Source: Oreohelix idahoensis
Lineage: Eukaryota; Mollusca; Gastropoda; Stylommatophora; Oreohelicidae
Direction of reading: 5' to 3'
DNA: 64,000 bases
Assembly: GCA_024509875.1 (NCBI GenBank)
Contig: JAMPIV010013758.1
Span: 310,001 to 374,000, forward strand
The notes under the pieces were generated by a model. It did no database searches and was not told where the DNA came from. It was given only the letters and a program-made list of their open reading frames with translations. Shown here piece after piece: positions 33,424-45,689 of this stretch. Position 1 is the first letter of the stretch. Every line of letters begins with the position of its first letter. A program made the position numbers and the translations under genes.

Positions 33424-35090
33424 ACCACGTTGTTTAATTAGTTTTAATGGGCTGAATTAAAAGTTGCGATTACTATTATCATTATCTTCAAATTACATCG
33501 ACGGGTCACAACACACCGCCTAAATGCTCAAAATGTTCAGATAACTATCTGTTAGCTATTCTTGTAGATTGTGCTTTGGTACGGTGATCACGATACGTTG
33601 TAAATGTACATTTCAAATGTGGCTCCAAGATTGAATGGATGTCACAATACAGGTGAGTTTTTCGCGTATACTCCATAAGAAGCTAAAGGGTAATGAATGA
33701 ATTATTAATTAACCATCAGTTAATTGTAACTTAGAAGAAGAATGTAAATTAGATAATGTTAAAAAATCTAAATTAGAAGAAGTAAAATTCTGAATTGAGC
33801 AAACAATATCTGGTTATAAATATAGCATATCACTGTAATAAACAACGTTAACCTTGCAAAATTCAGGACATTGTAATTTGCAGTCTGGATTAAAGTAACT
33901 AATCTGTTATGGGTAAATTATATAATTCTCAGTATTTAATATGAAACCTTGTGGCGTGATGTTTTTATTTAGCTCTTGGATCAGTATAGTACTGACAATT
34001 ACAGAAATAGCATTTCTGCAGAAAATGGTGAAGTCCCAGTGTCTGAGAGAACTACTGGTATCACGAATTAGTTACGGCTGTGAATGATCTGATCTCGAAA
34101 CATTAGTAGAGAGGAGACCGACATAACTTGCCACTTCCGCTGTGTAACTAACTGTGATATTAAGACGAGGAAACAGATTTTACTTAACAATGATAAAATT
34201 GACAAGTCTTCAAATACAATTTCCTTATTATTTATTTAGTATATACACTATCTACTCTTGTGCTGAAGGGTGAATGTTGAAAAATGGAATGTAATGGATT
34301 TGTAAGTTTACATATGATTTACAAATATTTATAATTATATAGATATATAAATATATTACAACAAGTTTTCCAATTATAGGAACAAAAATTATATCAGCTG
34401 TGCTGTTATTCAATTATAGTACATGTATCAGCTGTGCTGTTAATTACGTCTATAACATTTATTAGCTACGCTGTTAATCTTGTCTCTTTCTACGCTAAAT
34501 AACTTTCTCGTCACTGACACTAACTTTTGCTCACAATGCTGACAGAAATGGTACTAATGTGTACTCATCTCTCTAAGGTCTGTTCTTCTTTGTTTGGTTC
34601 ACACAACAACGGCTGAGGATCGTTCCTTTAGCCCACCCAAGACTGAGGGGGACCAAAGATGTAGATTCTGTGCAACCTCTATGCTCCTGCGGAGTTCCAG
34701 GCAGCTGGATTGACGACCCACGATCTCAGTTTTGATGACACGAATAAAACCTGTAACAAAGAAAAATAGGGGCTAATTTCTGTCCTCAAGCCCACCTATT
34801 TCTAGTGTGGGTGAAATGAGCGTGTCTCAGGTGTCTGCATGTAGGATGAATGACAACATGGCTCAGTATGATTTAGCAATAGCGAGACAAGACAGGTGTC
34901 TACTTGCAAAACATTCTTTCTGATAAACTAATGCATGGATACATTCAATAATATAAATTCAATGCATGAATACATTCAATAATATAAATTCAATACATGA
35001 ATACATTCAATACATGAATACATCCCATAATATAAATTCAATACATGAATAATAATAAATAATAAATTCTTTAAGCGCCAAACACGGCGC
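33424..35090. other. No gene; short minisatellite at 34935-35055
   Basis: AT-rich unique sequence. At 34935-35055 a ~33-bp unit built on ATACATTCAATAATATAAAT and AATTCAATACATGA repeats three to four times. I see no coding signal. Confidence 0.6.
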
Positions 35091-35127
35091 ATAAGGCAGA
35101 AACCAGTGCTCTCCAGGTTGTTCGTTG

Positions 35128-36860
35128 TTACGCCACTCCTCTTAGCTCTTGCACATTATTTAGGCCCAACGTTCTTCCTTCTCTTATTATTGTTCTTCTG
35201 AGTGTTTCTTTTGGTCTTCCTTTTTTCCGCTTACCCTCAGGAACCACAGTTAGCGCCTGTAGTGGTATTCTGTTGTTTTGCATTCGTAGGACATGACCGA
35301 TATATGACCATCGTCTTTTCCTTATATAGTCGGAGACATATTTCTGCCTAGAGTCTTCTCTTATTTGTCGATTAGTCTTGAATTCTTTCCAACTGATGTT
35401 CATGAGTTTTCTAAGACATTTGTTCTCGAATGTATTCAGCTTGTTCTACAATGATTTTGTTATTTTCCAACTCTCACAGCCGTATGTTAACACTGAGATA
35501 ACATTTGAATTAAACAGACGAAGCTTGGTATGTATAATCAATGATCGTAATTTCCAAATGTTAGATAATCTATTGAAGGCGCTAGCTGCCAAAGCAATTC
35601 TAGTATGGATTTCTCTTGTTGTGTCACCATCCTGAGTCATTTTACTGCCTAAATAATTGAAACTTTCAACTTCTGTAGTTTTTCCCCGTTCAAGATGATA
35701 TCAAAGGTCTCGTTAGAAAAGTTCATAGCTTTAGTTTTAGAGGCATTTATTTGGAGACCAATTTTAACCGAGAGATGACACAAATTATTTATTGCTTCTT
35801 GGGATTGTCTTGGTGTTGAACTTAAGAATGCTACCTCATCTGCGAAATCCAGGTCCCCCAGGAATTTTCCATTTGTCCATTTTATACCCAATTGTTCATT
35901 GTGGGTATAGTTTCTCATAACCCAATCAATAGCTATTCCAAAAAGTAGTGGTGACATAATACAGCCTTGTTTCACCCCTGTTTCTACTGTAAACCATTCT
36001 GTATTCCCTTTATTTGTTTCTACTGTAAACCATTCTGTATTCCCTTTATTTGTTCTAACACAACATCTTGCATTGTCATATAGCGCTTTGATTATATTCA
36101 CATATTTTGTTGGAAAACCATAAGTATCTTCCACAATGATGGGCGGTGTAGACTATCAAAGGCTTTTTGAAAATCGACGAAGGTGATAATAAGTGGCGAT
36201 TGCCTTTCCACTGATTCTTCTATAATTGTTCTTAGTGTGAATATTTGATCAATACATGATCTTTTCGGCCTGAAACCCGCTTGTTCTTCTCTGATCTTTT
36301 CGTCAGCATGCAATTTAAGTTTTTCTAACATCATGCAACATAATAATTTTCCAGGTACTGATAATAGAGATATACCACGCCAGTTATTACAGTCTGATAG
36401 ATCACCTTTCTTCGGTAACTTTACAATAATACTGTCTTTCCATTGTTTGTGGTGGTTGTTCTTCTCTCCATACTTCATTTATAATATCTAAAATTCTCAA
36501 GAGGTTGTTGTCATTAACTGCTTTAATCATTTCCCCTGAAATTTCGTCAACTCCAGCAGCTTTAAAATTTTTTAATCTTTTAACGGCTTGTTTGATCTCG
36601 TCCAGCGTGAATTCATCGCAAGATATTGGCAAAGTGGTTGTGGATGTTTCATTATTAAAATCAGGTGTTACTGTTGGTGGTGGTCTGTTTAGCACCTCCA
36701 TGAAGTGCTCAGCCCATCTCTTCATTTGTTCTTTTTCTGTTGGTAATGAATTCCCTAATTTACCTTTAACAGGTGTTTCCATAGCAGTAGGCTGGTGACA
36801 TAGTCTTTTGTTTTTGTAATTTGATATAAAGGCACCTACTATTACCAGTTCTTGCAGCAT
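35128..36860 (-). pseudogene. LINE B reverse transcriptase, multiply frameshifted
   Basis: Five overlapping or adjacent frames carry consecutive pieces. 36402-36860 has NFKAAGVDEISGEMIK. 36098-36478 has NWRGISLLSVPGKLL and FVDFQKAFDSL. 35649-36134 has TGVKQGCIMSPLLF and LDFADEVAFLSS. 35446-35640 has LTYGCESWKI. 35128-35403 has IGHVLRMQN and KKGRPKETLRRT. The active-site box is FADE in place of FADD, a catalytic loss. A 36-bp direct duplication at 35982-36053 repeats TNKGNTEWFTVE. The element is dead. Confidence 0.88.
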
Positions 36861-36943
36861 TTTCAGCTTTCTACGGCCAGTTCATTGATGAAATGTCTTT
36901 TATCTCTTCGAGTTTTTTTGTCTTCACTTCTTTATTTAACAAG

Positions 36944-37807
36944 TTAAGTTAGTTTGCAAGATTCAACTGCATTATGTGTACTTGCCGCTAGTAGTTTAAG
37001 TTTTGCTGTTTTCCTTTCTTGTATTTTATCCCAAGTATCTTCTCTCATCCATTTTTTCTTTTTATGTACTAGGTATCCGGTGGTCGCTACAGCTGCTTCT
37101 GTCATTGCTGTTCTCAGTTGTTCCCATTTAGTATCGATTGTCTTGGTGGTGATATCGTTGTCAATTTTGCCTAAAGCATCGAAATAGTTGTTCATTTTGA
37201 CATTATATTTTTCCTTTTTATTATTTTCTTGCAGTCTGTGTACATCTATTCTTCTATTTTTATTCGGTTGGTATAACTTCTTCAGTTTAATTCTCATTTT
37301 AGCTTTGCAGAGGTTATGATCGCTTCCGATCTCTGCACCTCTGTATGCTCTGACGTCTTGAACTGATGAGCGAAATTTAGCGCTTATGCAGAAGTGATCT
37401 ATCTGGTTCTTAGTTCTGCCATCAGGTGAATTCCATGTTATCTTGTGGATATTCTTATGTGGAAAGATGGTGTCTGCCACAACGAGGTTTGATATTTCAC
37501 AAAGTTCTAGAAGTCTTTCGCCATTTTGATTCATACAGCCTATGCCATGAGTACCGAGATATCTTTGTACTCCATCGTTGTTGTCACCTACTTTGGCGTT
37601 AAAATCAACCATGACTGCTATTATGTCATGCTTGGGTATTGTGTTGATGGTACTTAGAAGTGCTTCATAGAAGTCATCTTTTGTGGTATCAAGAATACAT
37701 CCAATAATATGTACACCTAGGTGTGATACAACCATTTCCTTCCCCCTATAATATACCAGGCCCTCTCTGACAAGTGCTATACAAGCTGGTAACATATATC
37801 CTAACAA
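36944..37807 (-). pseudogene. LINE B endonuclease domain, N-truncated
   Basis: The 287-codon frame includes VMVDFNAKVGDNNDGV, where MGDFNAKVG is usual, so the Gly before the catalytic Asp-Phe-Asn is changed to Val. It then has WNSPDGRTKNQIDHFCI and RAYRGAEIGSDHNLC with the conserved IDH and SDH signatures. The start with WNVRT is missing. After the nuclease a basic linker leads to the RT. The domain nicks DNA to prime reverse transcription in intact relatives. Confidence 0.85.
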
Positions 37808-37844
37808 TATTGTTATGTTCTTATGATAGGAGTATAGGAGACGA

Positions 37845-38215
37845 GGACTGTTTGGTGATATATCAGGTGGGAGTTATAGGAGACAATAGATTGGTGTTAG
37901 ATGAGACAATAGATTGAGTCCTAACAAGGACTGTTTTGGTTATATTTCAGTTGGTTTTATCTGAGATAATAGACTGAAGTTATGTGAGACAATAGATTGA
38001 GTTATAGGAGACAATAATTGAGTCCTAACAAGGACTGTTTTGGTTATATTTCAGTTGGTTTTATCTGAGATAATAGACTGAAGTTATAGGAGACAATAGA
38101 TTGAGTTATAGGAGACAATAGATTGAGTCCTAACAAGGACTGTTTTGGTTATATTTCAGTTGGTTTTATCTGAGATAATAGACTGAAGTTATAGGAGACA
38201 ATAGGTTGAAGTATG
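37845..38215 (+). repeat. ~104-bp minisatellite, about 3.3 copies
   Basis: GTCCTAACAAGGACTGTTTT begins at 37918, 38022 and 38127. Between these come TTTATCTGAGATAATAGACT and variable numbers of TATAGGAGACAATAGATTGA. The unit contains the short palindrome GTCCT-AACA-AGGAC. Confidence 0.9.
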
Positions 38216-39576
38216 AGTCCTATTAGTCTTCGTCTTCATCAATCCATATCAGGAAATACAATCCTTATACCTAATGCCCCAAGATACAATCAGTAACCTG
38301 ATACATTCATAGTGAACCAAAATATATTAAATATATACAGGTGTAGGTATTATAAATGACACACAACAAATACCAACATTATAGACCTGCTGTACCTATT
38401 TTCCTACCAGTTTATAGTGAATTATATTTACCCTCTAAGATTTTTTAAACCGGCCAGGTTTTGACTCGACTTAGTGAAGCAGGCTGCAGGTCAATGCACT
38501 CCAGGTAAGCTATAAATCAAAGTTGACAGCTCCTCTTATTCAGTCGGTCGTCTCTCTGGCTTCGTGTTGGGTTGCGTGCTTTTGCATAAAATCTCGCCCG
38601 ATTATATAGGTAGATGAATGCTTAAGCAAAGCTTTTGGTTGGTTCCTGGAGGGGCAAGCTGATTGGTTTCCTGCAGTTTAGTCCCAAGCGTCGTACAGCC
38701 TAATTTTATTCTGTTTTTTTTTCCGCCATTTTGCGTGAACAAGATGGCCGCGACCCACATCCGAAAAAAACAGGGCTTAAGTTTTTTCCTGGCGTAACTT
38801 CTTTTAATTTATTCCGGCTCAGCAACTGTGCGTTGATTGGCTGGGGCAAATTTGTATCCCGACATAATGATTTAACAAAGTAGTGGGGTTACACACACTC
38901 GTTTCACGACAAACCTCAAACTTTATGTAAATTTGACCCCAATTATAAACCAGGTTCGCTTGACCAGGCACGGCCGGTGAAAAAATGAATGGGCCTAGGG
39001 CTAGATATTTTAATGGGCTTCTGTATGTTAGCCAGTGGCGGTTCCAGGGGGTTGTCATTGGGGGTGCTGCACTGTTCATTCATTTAAAATACTATACATA
39101 ATACTCACAAATTGTGACCACCATGTGAAATATCAACCCAGACACAAATGATTAGTGTCTTATCTCATCTAAAATCTGTCAAGAAGTTCTGAATAGTTAT
39201 TTTAAAAGTTTACTGCAACTAGGAGTAATCATTGTCAGTCGTAGCAGTTTCCCGAGTCTCAAACCGGTTACACGGACATGTATGCTACTATTTCTCGTGT
39301 TTAAAATTGTCATTGTAACTTCCCTTTAATTTGCTCATTGCACTTGAGCTGTGGATGGCTGCAGCTCTGGTTAAAAAATTCAAACTAATCGTAGTTCGCC
39401 TCTAGCTGTGTGTATGACAAGCATTAGCTTATAAGAGGTCAAGGTCACTTGAGCTGTCTGGTTAGCTGACCCTGATGCAAGTAGTCACGCTATGGGTCGC
39501 TTACTGCATTCTCTATTCTATTGCTGCATCTTTGGGTCCCAACTTATATCTGATCCGTCGCCTTTTGTGAAGAAAG
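38216..39576. other. No gene; contains a YY1-type inverted pair
   Basis: No supported coding frame. At 38725-38748 GCCATTTTG and CAAGATGGC face each other across a six-base spacer, the same motif as in the array at 7-11 kb. Around 39430-39510 an inverted copy of part of the 21541-21852 SINE is recognisable. Confidence 0.55.
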
Positions 39577-40290
39577 GGTTATGAAATGATTTATTTCAGC
39601 TCGTTCAAGCCCCCCCACCCTGATTTACTCAGTGGAATTCTTCTTATTCTGGTATAGCTCTGTCTAGAGTATATTTAGCAAATTTACTGAAACAAACATA
39701 CAGTACATTCAAAATGATTAAATCGGCGTTAAATTTGTATATTTACAAACAACAAATTTAATAATCACTTAGGTTTTAACAAGTTTAAAAAAAAAGAATA
39801 ATGATTTATCAGAAAATTATCATCACTGTGGGATGTAATGGCAGTTTGTAAAGGAGTCACTTGGCAGCTTTTATGTGTTACTTAGCTGTTAGTGACGGTT
39901 ATGCTCCTTCTGATGTTTTGGTTCTTGGTAGACTGGATCGCTGATCCCGCTCGTCACTGGTCAAAGTTGTAGGGCGCAGCACGTTCCCAGAAATGTCAGG
40001 GAGAGTCTACGAAGCTGGTCCCTCGTCTTTAAGCCCCGTCTGATGATGGTGCATAGCTTCGACTTCAGGCCACTTGTATCCTTCTTGTTCCAGAGATAGT
40101 ACCCTCAACTGGTACCACCAACTAGTATGGTAAAAGAAGAGAAACGAATACCCTCTGAGTATTGAGTTTCCCGACACATACGTATGTGTCCCTATCCTCC
40201 TATTCCACCATCCTATCTACCTCAGACTTTACCCTTGATGAGAATTAAGCTTAATACCTCGAGAGAAAACATTTCTTTACATTTAAATTG
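39577..40290 (+). repeat. Repeat R1, copy 2 (without LINE)
   Basis: Collinear with 20586-21532 but lacking the LINE A insert; the site near 39755-39775 is empty. Divergence is substantial, with many substitutions and small indels, so the duplication is old. No protein is encoded. Confidence 0.75.
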
Positions 40291-42830
40291 AATAGCTTTA
40301 TATTTACTCTACATTCAAATGAAAAAGTTAATATTATAGATAGAATATGTTTACATTTACATCTACACTGGTTGAAAAATGTGCACAATATAGATTGAAT
40401 CTGTTTTCATTTACGTCTACACCGGTTGAAAAGCTTAAAAACTTTCATTATTTTTAAAGTAAATGTGGTGGGTTTAAATGTTACTGAGATAAATATTACT
40501 TGTCTACAGAATGAGGTCAGCTATGCAAGTCCCTGGGTCTAATAGCTGAAGATGCTTGTTCTCAGGGTACCTGACTGCTACCACCCTACGACCTCAATCC
40601 TCAGCCTACTTTTTTATGTAAAGGTTGTGCATGTGGATAAACGAACAAATATTTTACAGGACTGTCCCTACAGTTTTACTGGCCCAATGTCAACACTAAA
40701 CTCAAAGCTATATGGAGTAAAGAGTCAAACAACAGGAATTCATCCATAGAGAACTCGTCTGACGGTGTAATCAGCAAAGATGTCGCAAGAAGAAGGGTAA
40801 ATGTCTATATGTTATAGCTAGAGAGAATGATGTAACAATGAACAACCACTAATGTAACTCAATGAAAATGATTAAACAAATCAATGGTTAAAGTTTGAGT
40901 AACAATTTTTTACAATTTTAATTTCCTGTACCTCAATTTCTTGGGTACAGGAATGTTTAAAACTCAAAATAGAATGGAAATTTATTTACAGTAATGTGAG
41001 TTAAAAAAGACAACTTGTCTATTATAATATGAAAATGTCTATGACTTGGAATGTCCTGGTAAAGCACTAAATTTTATAAAGGGTCACTCTTATGAGGAAC
41101 GATTGTGTTCATCACCTCAAGAACGCTGTGTTGATTTATTACTGGAGAGATTATGTCAAGTGAAAAATCATGAACCCGTGGATGGTTCTTATCTTCAAGT
41201 CCTGGAGCACTGTGGTCTTTCTCCCAAACGATAGTCTTCACGACTGCAAAGTATAGACACTGCTACAGCACGCTTCAGAGTTTTGGGCAATCAGATACTT
41301 ATTGCCTCGAACGTGCAGATTCAATAATTCTTGTATGGCTCACTGAATGTTTTAACATGGAACCCTGAAAATAAGAGGATTAAGGCCTCCTCAGTATTTC
41401 AAACATATCTCTCCTTCCCTAACCAACTAAGCATTATCAACAGTTTCAAGATCAGTTTCTATGGCTATATAAATAGCTATCGTTCCTATCTGATGGGGTG
41501 ACAGCTTCATACTCAGGTAAATTTCAATCATCAGTTTGATACATTCCTTTCATAGGAAAATTATAGTTAATTTTATGAAGTCATGTGAAAACACTGTGAC
41601 TTGCTGAAGACGGCCAGTGGTTTTCTGGCCTTCCAATCATAATAATGTCCTATTTTATTTCCAACTATGTCTTTTCATTCTCTCCCACAGTTTAAGTAAG
41701 CCTGCCTGGCTTTTAAAAGAAATGGTAATCTTCCCTAATATCACTTGTGGCATAACACAAAGTGTTGAGTTTGGCGCCTTTCTGGTTTTGCCTCTACCCG
41801 TCAATACTGCATACACATTCAATAATACAGATACATCTCAATAATAATGTTTATATAAATGTTTATCTTACCGCATCAATGAAATAATGCACAATTTGTA
41901 GGTTAACCGGCGATCAATGGTCACACTAAGATCGCCACTGGTGCAGAACAGCGAAGGCATTGGTCATGAATGCCTTGCGTCTGATGATAACACTACTTTT
42001 GCAATCTTTATCTTCAAGTGGCAACTAACGCTGGCTTCAAATCGTTTTTATTACTACCATTAGTCTATTCTACCACAGCCAATCAAATTATATTATGCCC
42101 ACTTGCCTCTTTTTCAAAATAAATTACACTTTCAAAAAATGTAATGTTCCCCCTCTCCCAAGACTGACAAAGTTGAGTGAGGACATCAATGCGTCTGTCT
42201 CTGTCTTTTCTTTACAATATTTCTGTTACTATCCAAGCGTTTTTAATGAGAAAAGGCAATTATTGATCAGACGACTGTCTGTCATATAGTCGTTATATTT
42301 TTATTTCTCTCCTTATCATAATTTTCATCTTTGTATTTTTCCCTCTTCAGTTCTTCAAATAACATACTTTTCTTTCTACGGTAGGATAATATATCATAAT
42401 GTGGAATATGATATTCTAATAAACAAGTATTATCATTTTATTGTCACTGTCCTTTCGTTTATTTTATTCTGCATCGATGTTCCATGGGCCACCTGTTATC
42501 TATCCTTCTAGGTTTCACTTTCGCCATCTCCAGCCCTACACATTAGTGGGTATCTTCAAATTTCCAAGTTAGCCGTAATCTTTTTCTTTTCTTTAAATCC
42601 ACCACCGTTTTCCCTCCCTCTCTCGTTCTTTTTCAAAATGAAGCAACGCGTTTGCATTTCATCAGAAAATACAACTAGACAGGAAATACGAGCTTGTCTG
42701 TGTGTTTTTACTACCGTCTCCCAATCTAAGTGTTTATACATTCAAACTGCGATACTAGTGAACGGGGTGGGCAGGTGGTTTGTAGTGGATATGCACAGCT
42801 TTTCCAAATAATGCTAGTAGCAAAGTCCTC
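40291..42830. other. No recognisable gene
   Basis: At 40330-40440 a ~70-bp motif (ATTTACATCTACACTGGTTGAA) occurs twice. A 62-codon plus-strand frame at 41046-41234, with VDLLLERLCQVKNHEPVDGS and EHCGLSPKR, looks protein-like but matches nothing I know and has no clear splice sites. Nothing else is identified. Confidence 0.45.
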
Positions 42831-45680
42831 GAACGTGCTAAGAGAGGCCCTTGCATGTCGTTCTATTAATACTTTCCGTCCTCTTTCTGTCACTCCCTCC
42901 GTTACTCCTCCCTTTGTACATGGATTACAAAATGTTATAGAGTTAATTTCAAAGGACGGAGTAAGAAAGCAATTGTAAAAATTGAGAGAGGTTACCATAC
43001 ACTATTTAACTTTGCGTTAAGGCTTCTCAAAACTGCGGGCGATGGCGAAGAACATTGAGCACTGTCTAATTCAAGATCTTTACTACATTGGTACATTTTA
43101 CACTGGCTTGTTAAAGGGTAAGTCTAAATATAGAAATGTACATCATTTTAATCTTATGTTTTATCATAGGGACACCTGTCTTTATAGTTCACTTTTAGTC
43201 ATTAAAGCATCAACAAGAAAATGCACACGTATTTGCTGAGGTTGGCAAATGACCTTGGACAGATCTAACTAGCAAATTTATATTAATATTCACCCAAATA
43301 GATGCATTCTTTTCACATGTTAGTTTAATGGGAAATATAGAAATGGTAAAGATGTACAACTTACGCCAAACTTACACAGATAATTTGCTCAAAGGAAAGT
43401 TAAGGCACTTGTAGATGCCTTATAACACGTGGTTCTGGGGTCGTTACTTTAACAATAAACTACAATGTTCCGCGTTCCAAGATTCTCCTAAGATTCCTTT
43501 GTTAAGGATTGTAGAGTGGTCCAAAAAAATTTCTCAAAACAAGGGGGTCCGGTCCGATTTAATGAATCTGTGATGTCCTTAACTCTGGGTCCTTGGCAAG
43601 CGATCCTACTCACAGGAGTATCTAATCAGGCTAAAATCAGTTGTTGGTTCACAATTTAGGCAGAGTCCAATATTTGGGGTTTTCCCTATTTCGAATCACC
43701 TCGCCAATCGATTTTCAAAATTACATGCTTTAGGTGGGGTAATTAAAAATAACTTCACCTGGAAAAATTATATGCGTGATATTTACACTCTTCTCGACTG
43801 TGTTTCAATGGGGAATCTTATTATGCCTCAAAGTAAATGTCTTTTTGGACAGGAAAATGATGAAAAGGAGGTACCAAAGGGGGTTCCGCACCAGACTAAA
43901 TTCGAACTGTCATCTTGGCAAGTGTAACACGTTTCGCCCCTTATCATTGCTTACCAAAGTCAATTTTAGGTTGTTAATCCTGTAGTCTAGTCGGCCACAG
44001 GAGGATTAACCAAAATGATTTGTTATTTATCTCCTCCTCTTTTCAGGGAAAGATTGGGTACTTTTCATGAGAGGAGTTAACAATTCTGAAAATACTAAAT
44101 ATCTGCTACATTGCCCGACCCACTGAAAAGCGTAATTTTGTAATTCAAAACCTGAGCGACCCAAATTATTGGGGGGCTCACAACCACCACTTACGCTATT
44201 ACTGAATCTAATTAATATCGTTCCATATTGACACCATTATGACTAGAAATCAATTTTAGTCCCTCTATATTTCGGATCCTTTTTGCCTTGACGTCCCAGG
44301 GGGGGGTGTAAGGCCTGGGGGTTTTATCATTGTGATTTAAAGAAATATTATTTTGTTAACTGATCTAATGCTCATTTAGGGGGTCAGTTATTCAGCATGT
44401 CAATATGGGAGCAACTAAAAGACAAGTGGATAAACAATATTATTACCAATTTATTTGCTATCAGAGTTTAAACATGATTCCTTGAGTAGTACAGGGAGGA
44501 AAATCACACATGGAAATGAAATGCATTTGGGGGGGGGATGGCGGATTTGAGAAATGACGAACATCAGAAAAAAATGTGGGGAACAAGGTAACTGATCAAA
44601 AAAAAAAAAAAAAAAAAAAAAAAAGAAACGCATAGGGGGGGCTTCTGAAGGCACACAAACAAGCCATAATTTTTGACATTCAATAACTTAATTTAAATGA
44701 GTAATCGTGTGGGGGGGGGGGGGAATTCTTAGGGTTCAACCAATCAATTTGGGTATTTTGGCACGGGGCTTTCGTTGGCGTGTGGCCTCCTCTTGCATCG
44801 ATCAGCGACTGGCCCTATGGATGCGAAAATACATTTGATTTGGGTGATAGGGGGTTCCTGGAGTGCCAGGAACCAGAAAATCACACGATTTTGCTGAGCA
44901 ATTGCCCCAGGTGCTCAATTCGGATCTCAATTGTCTGGAGACAGGATGGCATGGTAAGGGGTAGTTGTTGGGTCAGGAACTGCGTGGTCCAACCGTGCAC
45001 AAATTTGGGTCCAGGCCGTTGTCCTGTTTTGTAAACACACCCTTTGGGCAGACCCAAAAAGTGTTGGGGTCCGAAGAATTTCCGTAATCGTTGCGCTTCT
45101 TTAATTGACTCCATCGTTGAAACTTCATTCCCCACACCATTGTCACCTCCACCACCGTGGCGGAAAACGCAATTTTGGGCAAAACGTTTCGCCATTTCAT
45201 GAAAAGAAGATTCCGTCCAACTAACCAGCACAATAACAATGCTGGTTTGGGGGGTGGATTTGGCGATGGCGGAAGGAATACGAGCTTGACGTATCCTGCA
45301 GGTCTGAGGAAGCTGTGTTTGGCCTCTTTACTACCCGCGATCTCATGCTCTAAGACTCTTGGGTGTTTATAGCAGTGGGTGGGGGAAATCAAAACAAGTG
45401 ACATTGACTTTCGCCTTTCGGGGGGGGGGTGTAGGTTGTTCGGTTTTAGTATGAGTCTGGTGGGAACGGGGGGTAGTTTCAGTGCTAGCTCAGTGGTGTC
45501 ACACGAATACCCCAAATTTTTGTTGCTTTCACGTGCGCGTTTGGTCAAAAATGCGTCACTGGATAGTGCACAGTACTGTTTTACAAATAATTATAACTAT
45601 TGGTTCTGAAGAAAAGTATATTTAAGTAGAACCCAAAATGGGTCACGCACTGCGTTGCGTTACCGTAAGTGAGGCCAGAA
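42831..45680. repeat. Corrupted duplicate (copy A) of the R2-GST-Tc1 segment
   Basis: The order of landmarks equals that of 45690-49640. First comes GCATGTCGTT.CTATTAAT with the GGCGATGGCGAAG block, then R2 (43110-44050), remnants of the GST first exon near 44255-44325 (CCTTTTTGC.TTGACGTC), the Tc1 left end (44590-44635) and transposase remnants to 45560. Copy A has many deletions, and runs of G replace lost sequence (44295, 44530, 44711, 45420). No frame survives over any length. Confidence 0.75.
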
Positions 45681-45689
45681 ACCAGATGT

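Larger units (their letters stand above)
35095..37810 (-). mobile_element. LINE B, decayed RTE-type non-LTR retrotransposon
   Basis: A second LINE family on the minus strand with endonuclease at 36944-37807 and reverse transcriptase at 35128-36860. It is split by several frameshifts. Its 5' border near 37810 lies inside the endonuclease, and the 3' end near 35050-35095 is AT-rich. Its proteins differ clearly from LINE A. Confidence 0.88.

Noticed and set aside
33072..33428. 118-codon hydrophobic Ile/Asn-rich frame
   Set aside because: It is the translation of the AT-rich minisatellite (TAATATTAATAATAAAAG)n; equivalent DNA in the other units has other frames.
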